Shown: in pieces, positions 45,598 to 54,156 of the stretch
Numbering within the stretch: position 1 is the stretch's first letter
How the letters are laid out: each line of letters opens with the position of its first letter
Origin: Candidatus Latescibacterota bacterium
Lineage (GTDB): Bacteria > Latescibacterota > UBA2968 > UBA8231
Direction: 5' to 3'
Assembly (NCBI GenBank): GCA_022820485.1
Contig: JAJEFJ010000103.1
Location: 227,193-291,192 of the forward strand
DNA: 64,000 nt
Translations under genes and position numbers: made by a program
Notes under the pieces: generated by a model
Told to the model about the DNA's origin: nothing
Database searches by the model: none
The model's input: the letters and a program-made list of their open reading frames with translations, nothing else

Positions 45598-46776
45598 ATG
45601 GAAAAATTAATCGCAGCTATCGACCGAGAATGGGTGGCCGAGCGGACCCGGGAATTGGTCGATATTTACAGCGTAACTATGGCTGAAGCCGAAGTGTGCC
45701 GTGCATACCACGACATGATACGCGAGGTCGGCTTAGAGGTCGATGTGCGGGAAGTGACTCCGGGGCGCAACAATCTCTACGCGCGTATCGCGGGTCTGGG
45801 GGATGGCCCGGCGCTGATGCTCAATGGCCATCTCGACACCATTCCCGTGGGGGCCTGCCTGCCCGCCCGCCGCGAGGGCAACCGCGTGTACGGACGGGGG
45901 GCGACCGACATGAAGGGGGGGATGGCCGCGGCGTTGGGCGCAGTCAAGGCACTCTTGGAGAGTGGGGTGGAGTTGCAGGGCGACTTGTGGCTGACGGCCA
46001 TTGTGGGGCACGAGGAGGTCGAGGCGCAAAAGGACGGGCCGCTGGCGCTGATCGCCGATCGCAACAGCGGCCGGATTGGCGGCGACCGGATCTTGATCGT
46101 CGAGGGCCGCGACGCGCTGTGGGTGATGAGCATGGGGTCTATGGTCTTTACCATTGCGCTCGAATCGGCCGCTGGCGGCAAGCACACCCAGTACGTGCCC
46201 TTTGCGGAAAACCCGCTCCGTTTTGTAGGCGCGCTCATCGAACGGATCCACCAGTATCAACTCGAACTCGACGCAGGGCCAGCACACGCCTTGGCCGGTG
46301 CCGAGCGAATCGACTTAGGCATCGTCGCTGGGGGCGACTATTTCAATCGCACGCCGCTCTGCTGCACGCTGACGGGAACCCGGCGCTGGTTGCCGGGGCG
46401 TACCGCGCCGCAGGTGCTAGCGGAGCTGGAAGCCTTGGCGCGACCGTTGGCCGAGGCTGGGGGATTGGGTCTGCGCGTCGAGATGGAGCACGAGCGCGAG
46501 CCGTTTGAGACGCCCGCAGACGATGCGGCCGTGCAAGCGGTGGGGCGGGCACACGAGCAGGTGGCTGGCCAAGAGGCAGAGCTGGTGGGGATGCGGATTG
46601 TGGGGGATGCCAATTTGTACGTGCATGGGACGGGGGTGCCGACCTTTTACTACGGCCCCTCAAATGAGACGGCACACGCGGATGTGGAGTGGGTAGAGGT
46701 AGATCGGCTGGAAAGAGCGGCGCAAGTGTACGCGCTGACCGCAGCCGACTATTGCGGCGTCGCATCCCCGGATTAA
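45598..46776 (+). CDS. M20 family peptidase/deacylase
   Basis: A 392-residue M20 metallohydrolase (ArgE/DapE/CPG2 group). Metal-binding motifs are MLNGHLDTIPV and GRGATDMKGGMAAAL, with the catalytic Glu in GHEEVEAQKDGP and the C-terminal His in NETAHADVEW. The dimer domain is present. The substrate is unknown, likely an acylated amino acid or small peptide. ATG at 45598 has GGAG 9 bases upstream; ATG at 45592 is too close to it. The aminotransferase gene follows with a 5-bp gap. Confidence 0.88.
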   Translation: MEKLIAAIDREWVAERTRELVDIYSVTMAEAEVCRAYHDMIREVGLEVDVREVTPGRNNLYARIAGLGDGPALMLNGHLDTIPVGACLPARREGNRVYGRGATDMKGGMAAALGAVKALLESGVELQGDLWLTAIVGHEEVEAQKDGPLALIADRNSGRIGGDRILIVEGRDALWVMSMGSMVFTIALESAAGGKHTQYVPFAENPLRFVGALIERIHQYQLELDAGPAHALAGAERIDLGIVAGGDYFNRTPLCCTLTGTRRWLPGRTAPQVLAELEALARPLAEAGGLGLRVEMEHEREPFETPADDAAVQAVGRAHEQVAGQEAELVGMRIVGDANLYVHGTGVPTFYYGPSNETAHADVEWVEVDRLERAAQVYALTAADYCGVASPD

Positions 46777-46781
46777 ATGCC

Positions 46782-47951
46782 ATGGATATCCAAGCGATTC
46801 GCCGCGATTTCCCCGCGCTGGAGCAGTACACGTGGTTCCAGAATGGGGGAGTGAGTATCACGCCGGTGCCGGTGGCCGCTGAGTATATGCGGTGGACGGA
46901 AGAGATGGTGCGGCGGGGGCCTTTGCACATCGTCTATCCAGCGGAGGAGTATCCCCGGCGCAAGGAGGCGATGGAGCGGCTGGCGCAGTTTTTTGGCGTG
47001 GCGGCTGGGGAGTTGGCATTAATGCGGGGAGTCAGTGAGGGGTTTCAGACGGTGGTGCGGGGGATGGAGTGGGCGGCTGGGGACGAGATTGTAATCAGCG
47101 CGGATGAGGAAGCGGCGCTGCTTTTGCCAGCTCTGCACTTGCGGGATTTGTACGGGGTCGAGGTGGTGAAGGTGCCGCTGATTGACGACGACGATGGGCA
47201 GGTGCAGGCCGTGGAGGAGCGGTTGGGGGAGCGGACTAAACTGGTGGCTCTGAGCCATGTGACGACGGATTTGGGGTTCCGCCTGCCAGTGGAGCGGATT
47301 TGCGCGGCAGCGCGGGCGCGGGGGGTGCGCAGCTTTTTGGATCTGGCGCATTCGGCGGGGCTGTACCCTTTGGATTTGCACGCGCTGGGATGCGATTTTG
47401 CCGGTTTGCTGTCCTATAAGTGGATGTACGCGCCCTATGCGGCGGGGTTGCTCTACGTGCGGGAGGAGGCCCTCGACGCGGTGCAGGTGTGCTATGCCGG
47501 CGGACGGGCCGAACAGTGGTTGGATCCAGTGGCGGATACTTTCGCGCTGCGCGAGACGGCCGAGCGCTTTCAGTACGGTCCTTGGTGTTGGCCGCTGGTG
47601 CTGGCTTGGGCCTTTGCCGTTGAGTATTTGTCGGCCATCGGGCTGGAGGCGATCTGGGCGCGGACTGTGGCGTTGGCCGGACGGCTGAAGGAGGGATTGA
47701 CGCATATCCCGGGCGCAGTGCTTTATACTCCGCACTCCCCGCAGCGGTCTGCGGCGCTGGTCAGCTTTGGGCTGGCGGGATGGAAGGGGGAGGAATTGAG
47801 TCAAGTCCTTCGGGATGAGTGGAACATGGTCATCAAGCCGCTGCCGCACGGGCGCGAAGGTTTGCGCGCTAGCATCCCCTTTTTCTTACTCGAATCGGAA
47901 ATCGACGAACTGCTCGCGGCGCTGGGCAGTTTGGCCAAGCAAAGGAGTTAG
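46782..47951 (+). CDS. Class V aminotransferase (PLP-dependent)
   Basis: A 389-residue fold-type I PLP enzyme, like isopenicillin N epimerase or cysteine desulfurase-like proteins. Pyridoxal-binding Lys lies in CDFAGLLSYKWMYAPY, and LDLAHSAGLYPLD carries the Asp and His that hold the cofactor. The family-typical RASIPFF near the end (REGLRASIPFFLLESEIDEL) is present. The substrate is unknown; it pairs with the M20 hydrolase upstream. Two partial copies of its 3' end occur downstream, at 54027-54118 and 59237-59290. Confidence 0.87.
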   Translation: MDIQAIRRDFPALEQYTWFQNGGVSITPVPVAAEYMRWTEEMVRRGPLHIVYPAEEYPRRKEAMERLAQFFGVAAGELALMRGVSEGFQTVVRGMEWAAGDEIVISADEEAALLLPALHLRDLYGVEVVKVPLIDDDDGQVQAVEERLGERTKLVALSHVTTDLGFRLPVERICAAARARGVRSFLDLAHSAGLYPLDLHALGCDFAGLLSYKWMYAPYAAGLLYVREEALDAVQVCYAGGRAEQWLDPVADTFALRETAERFQYGPWCWPLVLAWAFAVEYLSAIGLEAIWARTVALAGRLKEGLTHIPGAVLYTPHSPQRSAALVSFGLAGWKGEELSQVLRDEWNMVIKPLPHGREGLRASIPFFLLESEIDELLAALGSLAKQRS

Positions 47952-48000
47952 TGCTAAGGTCGCGCTCATTCCGCATCGCCAAAGATCTGTCGCTCATTGC

Positions 48001-48020
48001 GTAGCGACAAGATGTCGTAG
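48001..48020. repeat. Palindromic repeat left of the sigma-54 activator gene
   Basis: GTAGCGACAAGATGTCGTAG contains a short inverted repeat CGACAAGATGTCG. A close copy, GTAGGGACGACAAAATGTCGTAG broken by one extra triplet, lies at 49497-49519. The two bracket the regulator gene. Confidence 0.5.
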
Positions 48021-48060
48021 ATAACGACAGGATGACGTATGAGCGGACGAGGAGGGTGGC

Positions 48061-49461
48061 TTAGATTTTCTGCGGGGGGACGCCGTATTGTATGATTTTC
48101 CGCTGGAGCGTTCGCAAACTGATACCCAGAATCTCGGCTCCTTGAGTGCGGTTGCCGCCGGTGTGCGCAAGCGTATTCAAAATCATTTCCCTTTCAACGT
48201 CGTCCAGCCGCCTCGGCACGAAATCCAGCCGCTGAGATTCTGAATCGTCTGGCGGAGCGATTGGCAAAATGGACTCGATGTCGTTCTCACTGATTGCCGC
48301 GTTGCGGTCCGCGGCATAGATCACCAGACGCTCGACCGCATTTTTTAGCTCTCTGACATTGCCCGGCCAGTCGTATGCAGCCATGCGGTCGAGACATTGA
48401 TCCGCTATTTCGATGGGATCGATCCCATTCTGCTCGGCAAAACGCTCGGCAAAAACCCGCACCAGTAGCGGAATATCCGACCTCCGATCTCTGAGGGGCG
48501 GGACGGGAATGTGAATGACGTTGAGGCGGTAGTATAGATCTTCGCGGAATTGTCCCATTTTGACTGCGGTCGTCAGATTCGCATTTGAGGCTGCGACGAC
48601 GCGCACGTTGACATCGATCAATTGGGTTGCTCCTAAGCGTCGGACTTTCTGTTCTTCTAGCACGCGCAATAGTTTCGTCTGCACCTGCATCTCTAAGTCC
48701 CCGATTTCATCGAGGAAGAGGGTTCCATTGTGGGCTGCTGCAAAAAGCCCCTGCTGGGCCTGTGTGGCCCCGGTAAAGGAACCTTTCTCGTGTCCGAATA
48801 ACTCGCTTTCGGCCAGCTCCGTCGGCAGAGCCGAGCAGTTAATAGCAACGAACGGCCCATTGCTCACAGCACTGAGCGAGTGAATGGCGCTGGCCACCAA
48901 TTCTTTCCCGGTGCCGCTTTCTCCCGTGATCAGAACCGTCGCTTTGAACGGTGCCGCACGGCGGATCTGATCAAAGACCCCCTGCATCGTACTCGAGGTT
49001 CCCAGCAATTCGCCGAATCCCGTCTTCGCCTCCATCTGGCTAGCGGCGATAGGGTCAAATACCCGCTTGCGTTCGAGCGCGCGATGTACGGCAGTCAGCA
49101 GGTCGTCAGCATCGACCGGTTTGACCACGTAATCGACGGCACCTAGCCGCATGGCCTGGACCGCTTGTTTTACAGTCGTATAAGAGGTGAAGATGACTAC
49201 CGGCAGCGGCGGAGTCAGTCTGATGGCTGTGCGCAGCAACTGCATACCGCCCGGCATCTTGATATCGATGAGCGCCACATCCAGAGATTGCGTTTTGAGC
49301 AGCCGCTCGGCGATGGTGCCATCAGTCGCTTCGACAACTTCATCACACCCGTTCTCCCGTAGGATTTTGGTCGCGATTGCTAGGTGTTTTGGATTGCTAT
49401 CGGCGACGAACACGCGGCCTAGCAAAGGCGCATGAGCGATTGGATCAGAAGATGTCTGCAT
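48061..49461 (-). CDS. NtrC-type sigma-54-dependent response regulator
   Basis: A 466-residue transcription activator. Residues about 15-125 are a receiver domain with phospho-acceptor Asp66 (LIDIKMP). The AAA+ domain has Walker A GESGTGKE, sigma-54-contact loop GSFTGAT (GAFTGA in most members), and the RVVAASN sensor segment. The Fis-type HTH is at the C-terminus (NRTQGAEILGISLRTLQRKI). No histidine kinase is adjacent. It diverges from the channel gene at 49690, whose promoter region has a clear sigma-54 site, so that operon is the likely target. Start at ATG 49461. Confidence 0.92.
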   Translation of the reverse strand: MQTSSDPIAHAPLLGRVFVADSNPKHLAIATKILRENGCDEVVEATDGTIAERLLKTQSLDVALIDIKMPGGMQLLRTAIRLTPPLPVVIFTSYTTVKQAVQAMRLGAVDYVVKPVDADDLLTAVHRALERKRVFDPIAASQMEAKTGFGELLGTSSTMQGVFDQIRRAAPFKATVLITGESGTGKELVASAIHSLSAVSNGPFVAINCSALPTELAESELFGHEKGSFTGATQAQQGLFAAAHNGTLFLDEIGDLEMQVQTKLLRVLEEQKVRRLGATQLIDVNVRVVAASNANLTTAVKMGQFREDLYYRLNVIHIPVPPLRDRRSDIPLLVRVFAERFAEQNGIDPIEIADQCLDRMAAYDWPGNVRELKNAVERLVIYAADRNAAISENDIESILPIAPPDDSESQRLDFVPRRLDDVEREMILNTLAHTGGNRTQGAEILGISLRTLQRKIIQYGVPPQKI

Positions 49462-49496
49462 CGGTGGTTTGTTGCGTACTACGTCAAAGTGATGTG

Positions 49497-49519
49497 GTAG
49501 GGACGACAAAATGTCGTAG
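49497..49519. repeat. Palindromic repeat right of the sigma-54 activator gene
   Basis: ACGACA (49503-49508) and TGTCGT (49512-49517) pair around AAA, and the whole resembles the repeat at 48001-48020. It lies 36 bp upstream of the regulator start, in the divergent promoter region. Confidence 0.5.
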
Positions 49520-49618
49520 CCGCGATTTTGATTGTCAAGCTCCGCCTCGGGCCGAACCCGATGCAACACCATGTAATTTAAGGGATTGCCGCGAAGTCCG
49601 AGACGCGGATTTAAAGAG

Positions 49619-49634
49619 TGGCACAGGCTTTGCT
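49619..49634 (+). promoter_or_regulatory. Sigma-54 (RpoN) promoter of the channel operon
   Basis: TGGCACAGGCTTTGCT matches the -24/-12 consensus TGGCAC-N5-TTGC with GG and GC 10 bp apart. It is 56 bp upstream of the ATG at 49690 and faces right. The adjoining divergent gene encodes a sigma-54 activator, which makes the assignment strong. Confidence 0.82.
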
Positions 49635-49689
49635 TTATTTCGTCCGACGACCGAAAAGGGACCACGCATACTCGAAGAAAGGAGTTGCT

Positions 49690-51306
49690 ATGGAACTAGC
49701 AAGCGTGCTTGAAAGGTGGGAATGGTGGGAGAAATACTTTTCCCCCTTTGCCCATATTATCGTGGCTTTCGTCGTACTCGTACTCGGATGGTTGGTGGCT
49801 CATCTGGTGTCCTTGATCGTCCGGCGGATTCTGCTCAAGACGCGACTGGATGACAAAGTAGTAGGGTTGGTCATGGGCCGCGATGCTGCTGCGGATATCC
49901 ATCCCGAACGCTGGATCAGCAAAGCGGTGTTCTACCTAGCGATGATCTTCGTGCTCATTGCCTTCTTTCAGATACTAGGCATGACAGCACTGACCGAACC
50001 GCTCAACGGGATGCTGAACCAGATCTTCGTTTATCTGCCCAAGTTGGTGAGCGCCGGCGTGTTGCTTTTGCTTGCTTGGATCGCGGGCAGCTTGCTGCGG
50101 CGGGTCGTAACGGGCGTGCTTTCGCGGGTCAATATCGAGCGACGGTTGGCTGAACCGGCAGGAATCGAGCCTACGACAGAGAGCGTGCTGCCGCAGACCA
50201 TTGGTAACTTCGTGTACTGGCTTACGTTTCTCGTGCTACTCCCGGCGGTCTTGGATGCCTTGGGATTGCAGGGATTGCTGCAGCCAGTGCAGCAAATGCT
50301 GGCCAAAATGGTTGGTTTCCTGCCCAACCTGTTTGCTGCCGCTCTCATCATGCTAATCGGCTGGCTCGGTGCGCGCATCGTCCAGCAGGTCGTAACCAAT
50401 GTCCTTGACGCCACCGGGGTAAACGATTTTGGCCGTCGCGTAGGACTGGCGACCGGGCTGGGGATCGAAAGTCTGTCGGGGCTTGCCGGTACTCTGTCTT
50501 ATGCAATCATCCTGATCATCTCGGCCATCGCTGCGCTCGAATCGCTAAACTTCAAGGCTATCTCCGATCCCGCTAGTTCCATGCTGGAAGGGGCCTTGGC
50601 GGCAGTACCGTCTATTTTGGTCGCTGCCGGTATCCTCCTCATCGGCTATCTGGTGGCTCGATTGGTAGCTCGCGTGGTTGACGACGTGCTCAGGCAAATA
50701 GGTTTCAACGCGCTGCTCCAGCGCCTCGGAATCGCGGAGGTGGCTGTTGCTGAAGAGCGCTCGCCTTCCATTGCGGAGGCAACCTCTGCTGAGGATCGTC
50801 CTTCAACGACGGAGGCGACCTTTGCGCTGGAGCGCCCGCCGTCGCAACTGGCGGGGTATCTCGCCATGGTGGCCGTCCTGCTCTTTTCTGCCATTGAGGC
50901 AACCGCGCAGCTAGGATTTCAAGATTTGGCGGGAATGCTCGTGAAGCTGACGCTGCTGTTTGGCAAGATCGTCTTGGGTGCGGTGATCTTCGGTTTCGGG
51001 CTTTACCTCGCGTCTGTGTTTGGCCGCATCGCGTCCAGAAAAGGGGGAGCCTATGGCAGCATACTCGGCACTATCGTCCGGGTTGCGATTGTGGCATTGG
51101 CTCTGTTTATGGGGCTCAGGGAGATGGGCATCGCCAACGAGATCATTACCCTCGCCTTTGGGCTCATCCTCGGTTCGGCAGCCGTCGCCGCAGCAATCGC
51201 GTTCGGCATGGGGGGGCGCGATTTGGCCAAAAAGCACATGGAGCAATGGACGCAGGATCTGGAGGAAATAAACAAGGATGGTTCTTCGTCCTCAGAGGAA
51301 GGGTAA
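49690..51306 (+). CDS. Mechanosensitive-channel-like protein with TM-helix repeats (CmpX-type)
   Basis: A 538-residue membrane protein of the conserved TM-helix (PF05552) class related to CmpX of Pseudomonas. It has about eleven hydrophobic segments in repeated units, each with a pattern such as LLLLAWIAGSLLRRVV, LIMLIGWLGARIVQQVV and LLIGYLVARLVARVVDDVL. A loop of about 35 residues near 355-390 contains three imperfect repeats of (E)RxPS..EAT. It probably senses membrane tension. It lies just after the sigma-54 promoter, with AAAGGAG upstream, and is followed by an outer-membrane barrel gene. Confidence 0.85.
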   Translation: MELASVLERWEWWEKYFSPFAHIIVAFVVLVLGWLVAHLVSLIVRRILLKTRLDDKVVGLVMGRDAAADIHPERWISKAVFYLAMIFVLIAFFQILGMTALTEPLNGMLNQIFVYLPKLVSAGVLLLLAWIAGSLLRRVVTGVLSRVNIERRLAEPAGIEPTTESVLPQTIGNFVYWLTFLVLLPAVLDALGLQGLLQPVQQMLAKMVGFLPNLFAAALIMLIGWLGARIVQQVVTNVLDATGVNDFGRRVGLATGLGIESLSGLAGTLSYAIILIISAIAALESLNFKAISDPASSMLEGALAAVPSILVAAGILLIGYLVARLVARVVDDVLRQIGFNALLQRLGIAEVAVAEERSPSIAEATSAEDRPSTTEATFALERPPSQLAGYLAMVAVLLFSAIEATAQLGFQDLAGMLVKLTLLFGKIVLGAVIFGFGLYLASVFGRIASRKGGAYGSILGTIVRVAIVALALFMGLREMGIANEIITLAFGLILGSAAVAAAIAFGMGGRDLAKKHMEQWTQDLEEINKDGSSSSEEG

Positions 51307-51314
51307 CACCACTG

Positions 51315-51357
51315 TTGAGTTGGGGGTTGTAGGGTATCGACCCAACCCCCAACTCAA
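51315..51357. repeat. 15-bp perfect stem-loop between the channel and barrel genes
   Basis: TTGAGTTGGGGGTTG (51315-51329) pairs exactly with CAACCCCCAACTCAA (51343-51357) around a 13-nt loop. There is no T-run, so it more likely stabilises mRNA or attenuates than terminates. It lies 8 bp after the channel gene stop and 29 bp before the barrel gene start. Confidence 0.7.
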
Positions 51358-51385
51358 TACAAACCTTAACCGAAGGAGTAACACA

Positions 51386-52546
51386 ATGATAAACACGCGC
51401 ACAGTTTTAGCTTTGCTCACCATCATTTTCGTTGCATCGTCCCAACTGTGGGCGGTCTCTCCCGAAGACTACGATGTTCCGGTGAGCACGGCCCAGCAGC
51501 TACGCCTCGGAGGTACGTACTCCTACGCAGGCAGTGGCAGCGACACCGGAACCAGCGACGGCTCGGCCTCGCTGCTGTACCACCGTTATTACAACTCCCT
51601 GCCCTACGCTTGGGATATGAACTTCAACGGCGTCGGATTGACACGGCGGACGGCTGATGGCACGCAGGAAGGCTCCTACAATTTCGTCGCCGGTTCAGGA
51701 ATCAGGAAGTACTTCAAGCCGGAAGGTGATCTTTTTTACTCCGGCGAACTTCGCGTCACGGGCAATAGCGACTCTGATCGCCCGACTATCGACGTTACGC
51801 CGGGCGTGGGGTATGGACGCTTTATCCGCGTCACGCCGCTTGCCCAGGCGGTGCGTATTGAGCAATTCCTGCTGAGTGAAGGATTGATTGAGGGGCCGCT
51901 GCCGAAAAAGACGCTGATCGCGCTAGCGCAGGTGATCGAGCGCCAAGGCGAGTTTGAGACCGAATTTGGCGATCGTTACAAGGTCAAGTGGTTCGAAGCG
52001 ATGGAGCAAGTTATCGCCGAGTCCGGACTGTTTGTCCAAGGAGGATTCGGGGCCGTCGGCTCGCTGCGCGTCGATGAAGTGCTCTTTCAAGAACATGTGA
52101 ACGAGCGCTTTATCGGCTGGGACGTGCGCTCAGGCATCCGCTTCGAGGCGTTGACGAAGGACGCGGACACCCCCCGCCAGGACCCGGGATTGTCTCTAAG
52201 AGTGCGATACTCGCGGCCTGTGGGCTGGAAGTCCCAGTTCGACTTCGGCGCTCAGTATTCCTCGCCATTCACCGGCGATTTTGGCACCGAGGTCTTTACG
52301 CTGTCGAGTTCGCTGAACTATCTGTATGAGGTGACCAACCGCATTGACTTTACGCTCAGCAACATCCTAACGGCTTCGCGCAGCGAACCGGACGTCGATG
52401 CAACAGTGGTTAATCAGGTGCGATCGGGATTCATCTTCTTCATTGAGAATCAGGTCAATCTCAATGTCACCGGTTCTATCGCCAAAGAGCGCGGCCAAGA
52501 TCCCACGCAGGGCCTGAATATGGCTATCGAGTACCGCCTACGTTAG
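51386..52546 (+). CDS. Outer-membrane beta-barrel protein of unknown function
   Basis: A 386-residue secreted protein with signal MINTRTVLALLTIIFVASSQLWA. The mature part has alternating strands such as YSYAGSGSDTGTSDGSASLL, SFNFVAG-like and LRVRYSRPVGW, and ends MAIEYRLR, typical of barrel termini. It lies in the channel operon, so it may provide an outer-membrane component of the osmotic or stress response. ATG at 51386, with GAAGGAG upstream. No specific family recognised. Confidence 0.72.
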   Translation: MINTRTVLALLTIIFVASSQLWAVSPEDYDVPVSTAQQLRLGGTYSYAGSGSDTGTSDGSASLLYHRYYNSLPYAWDMNFNGVGLTRRTADGTQEGSYNFVAGSGIRKYFKPEGDLFYSGELRVTGNSDSDRPTIDVTPGVGYGRFIRVTPLAQAVRIEQFLLSEGLIEGPLPKKTLIALAQVIERQGEFETEFGDRYKVKWFEAMEQVIAESGLFVQGGFGAVGSLRVDEVLFQEHVNERFIGWDVRSGIRFEALTKDADTPRQDPGLSLRVRYSRPVGWKSQFDFGAQYSSPFTGDFGTEVFTLSSSLNYLYEVTNRIDFTLSNILTASRSEPDVDATVVNQVRSGFIFFIENQVNLNVTGSIAKERGQDPTQGLNMAIEYRLR

Positions 52547-52555
52547 AAAATGGCT

Positions 52556-52641
52556 ACCCGAATATAGAGGAAGTTGATGAACGAGGCGGGGCCCCCTTAT
52601 GTGAGGATAGAGTGGGGGGGTCCGCCGATCTATGTTCGGGT
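52556..52641. repeat. Long imperfect hairpin between barrel and MscS genes
   Basis: ACCCGAATATAGA (52556-52568) pairs with TCTATGTTCGGGT (52629-52641) with one mismatch, and an inner G/C-rich part GGCGGGGCCCCC (52585-52596) roughly pairs with GGGGGGGTCCGCC (52614-52626). It could be a transcription attenuator or a terminator without T-run. No gene lies in the interval 52547-52707. Confidence 0.55.
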
Positions 52642-52707
52642 GATAGGCCAATAGAGTTCTTGAGACAGCATCTTAATGCTTATCGGCGGAAGGGATTTTC
52701 GTAAGAC

Positions 52708-54012
52708 ATGACCATCGAAGAGTTTCTCGACGGCGCGCAACAATTCTGGAGGACCGTCAGTGCCTCGACATTGATCCCGGGCCTCGAAGTACAGGTTGCC
52801 GCGACAGTTGCCGCGGTCTTCATTGCGCTTCTGATCGGCCTAGTGATTCGAAGCCGGGTTCGCGTATTTGAGGCTGAACCGAACGCCGGACCGCTGCTCT
52901 ACCTGCGTACAATGCTCTACCGGACGCGCAATTTGGTCTCTCCCGCGCTGAGTGTGCTGCTGTTGGGCATCGCGATTGAGGTCTGTGTCGCTACGGTGGG
53001 GCAGAGTTGGCTAGTCCGGATTGCCCAGAGCATTGCGGTCGTTGTGTTCCTCTATCGCATCATCTCAGGTTTTGTCGGCAATTCCCTCGTCTCTGATTTA
53101 TTCAAGTGGCTCGTGATTCCCTTGGCGACGCTGCGCGTTTTCGGTTGGCTCGATGAAGTCAGTGCGTGGCTCGATGCGGTTTCCCTCGAAGTTGGCACCA
53201 TCCGAATTTCTCTGCTTTCGCTTGGGCGTACCTTTGTTGCGGGTGGGGTGCTGTTTTGGCTTGGCAGTCTCTTAAACGCATTTGGCAAAGAGGTCATCCG
53301 CAACCGTCATGCGCTGGATGTTGGTACGCGTGAGTTGGTCATCAAGCTGTTCCAGATCGGACTGTATGTCGGCATCTTCCTGTTGCTTCTTGGGGCGATG
53401 GGCATCAATCTCACTGCGCTGGCGGTGTTTGGTGGAGCACTTGGCGTCGGGCTCGGGTTCGGCCTGCAAAAGATCGCTGCGAATTTTGTCTCTGGACTCA
53501 TCATTCTCTTTGACCGTTCGATCACGCCCGGCGACTACATTGAATTCGACGACGGACGTTCCGGGACACTCCGCGAATTGAACATGCGGTCGGCCACATT
53601 GGAGACTTTTGATGGCAAGGACATCATAGTGCCGAACGAAGAGTTCATCACATCGTCTTTTGTCAACTGGACGCACAACAACAACAAACAGCGCTACTCA
53701 CTTGAATTCTCAGTGGCCTACAAGACCGATCTCCATACCATGCTACGGTTGGTGAGGGAGGTTGTCGCTAGTCACCCGAAGGTGCTGTCTGGACCTGAGT
53801 TACCTATTGAGGAATGGCCGGACGCGGAGATCAGCAGCTTCGGCGATTCGGGTGTCAACATTCTAGTCGAGTTTTGGATGCTCGGGATTGATGATGGGGA
53901 AAATCGGGTCGGCGCGGATCTGCTACTTATGATTTGGGATGTACTGAAAGAGCACGGTATCGAAATTCCGTTTCCGCAACGCGATGTAAGGATCGTACCT
54001 GCCGAGCCGTAA
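52708..54012 (+). CDS. MscS-family mechanosensitive channel
   Basis: A 434-residue channel. The C-terminal core is typical MscS: TM3 with GGALGVGLGFGLQKIAANF (gate helix), then the beta domain GLIILFDRSITPGDYIEFDDG, PNEEFITSSFVNWTHNN, and the alpha/beta tail. Some 200 residues of additional N-terminal helices precede it, as in medium-length paralogues. It probably releases solutes under osmotic downshock. The gene is followed by a stretch of relic sequence and the RimB-like protease gene; the first 60 bp of gene and leader are duplicated near 54138-54200. Confidence 0.93.
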   Translation: MTIEEFLDGAQQFWRTVSASTLIPGLEVQVAATVAAVFIALLIGLVIRSRVRVFEAEPNAGPLLYLRTMLYRTRNLVSPALSVLLLGIAIEVCVATVGQSWLVRIAQSIAVVVFLYRIISGFVGNSLVSDLFKWLVIPLATLRVFGWLDEVSAWLDAVSLEVGTIRISLLSLGRTFVAGGVLFWLGSLLNAFGKEVIRNRHALDVGTRELVIKLFQIGLYVGIFLLLLGAMGINLTALAVFGGALGVGLGFGLQKIAANFVSGLIILFDRSITPGDYIEFDDGRSGTLRELNMRSATLETFDGKDIIVPNEEFITSSFVNWTHNNNKQRYSLEFSVAYKTDLHTMLRLVREVVASHPKVLSGPELPIEEWPDAEISSFGDSGVNILVEFWMLGIDDGENRVGADLLLMIWDVLKEHGIEIPFPQRDVRIVPAEP

Positions 54013-54026
54013 GGACAACGGCTTGG

Positions 54027-54118
54027 ATGATAGTGGAAGAGCGTGAGAGTTCGCGCACCAGCATTGTCTTTTTCTTACTTGAAGCCGAAATTAATGCGCT
54101 GCTCGCGGTGCTGGGCAG
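54027..54118 (+). pseudogene. Relic of class V aminotransferase 3' end
   Basis: The stretch encodes EERESSRTSIVFFLLEAEIN followed by ALLAVLGS, closely matching GREGLRASIPFFLLESEIDE and LLAALGS at the end of the aminotransferase at 46782-47951. DNA shared includes TTTTTCTTACTTGAA against TTTTTCTTACTCGAA. It has no start or catalytic domain, so it is a fragment left by duplication or recombination. It lies between MscS and the protease gene. Confidence 0.6.
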
Positions 54119-54156
54119 CCACTATTTTGCAGTAGTGGAAGGCACTTTCTCAAGAT

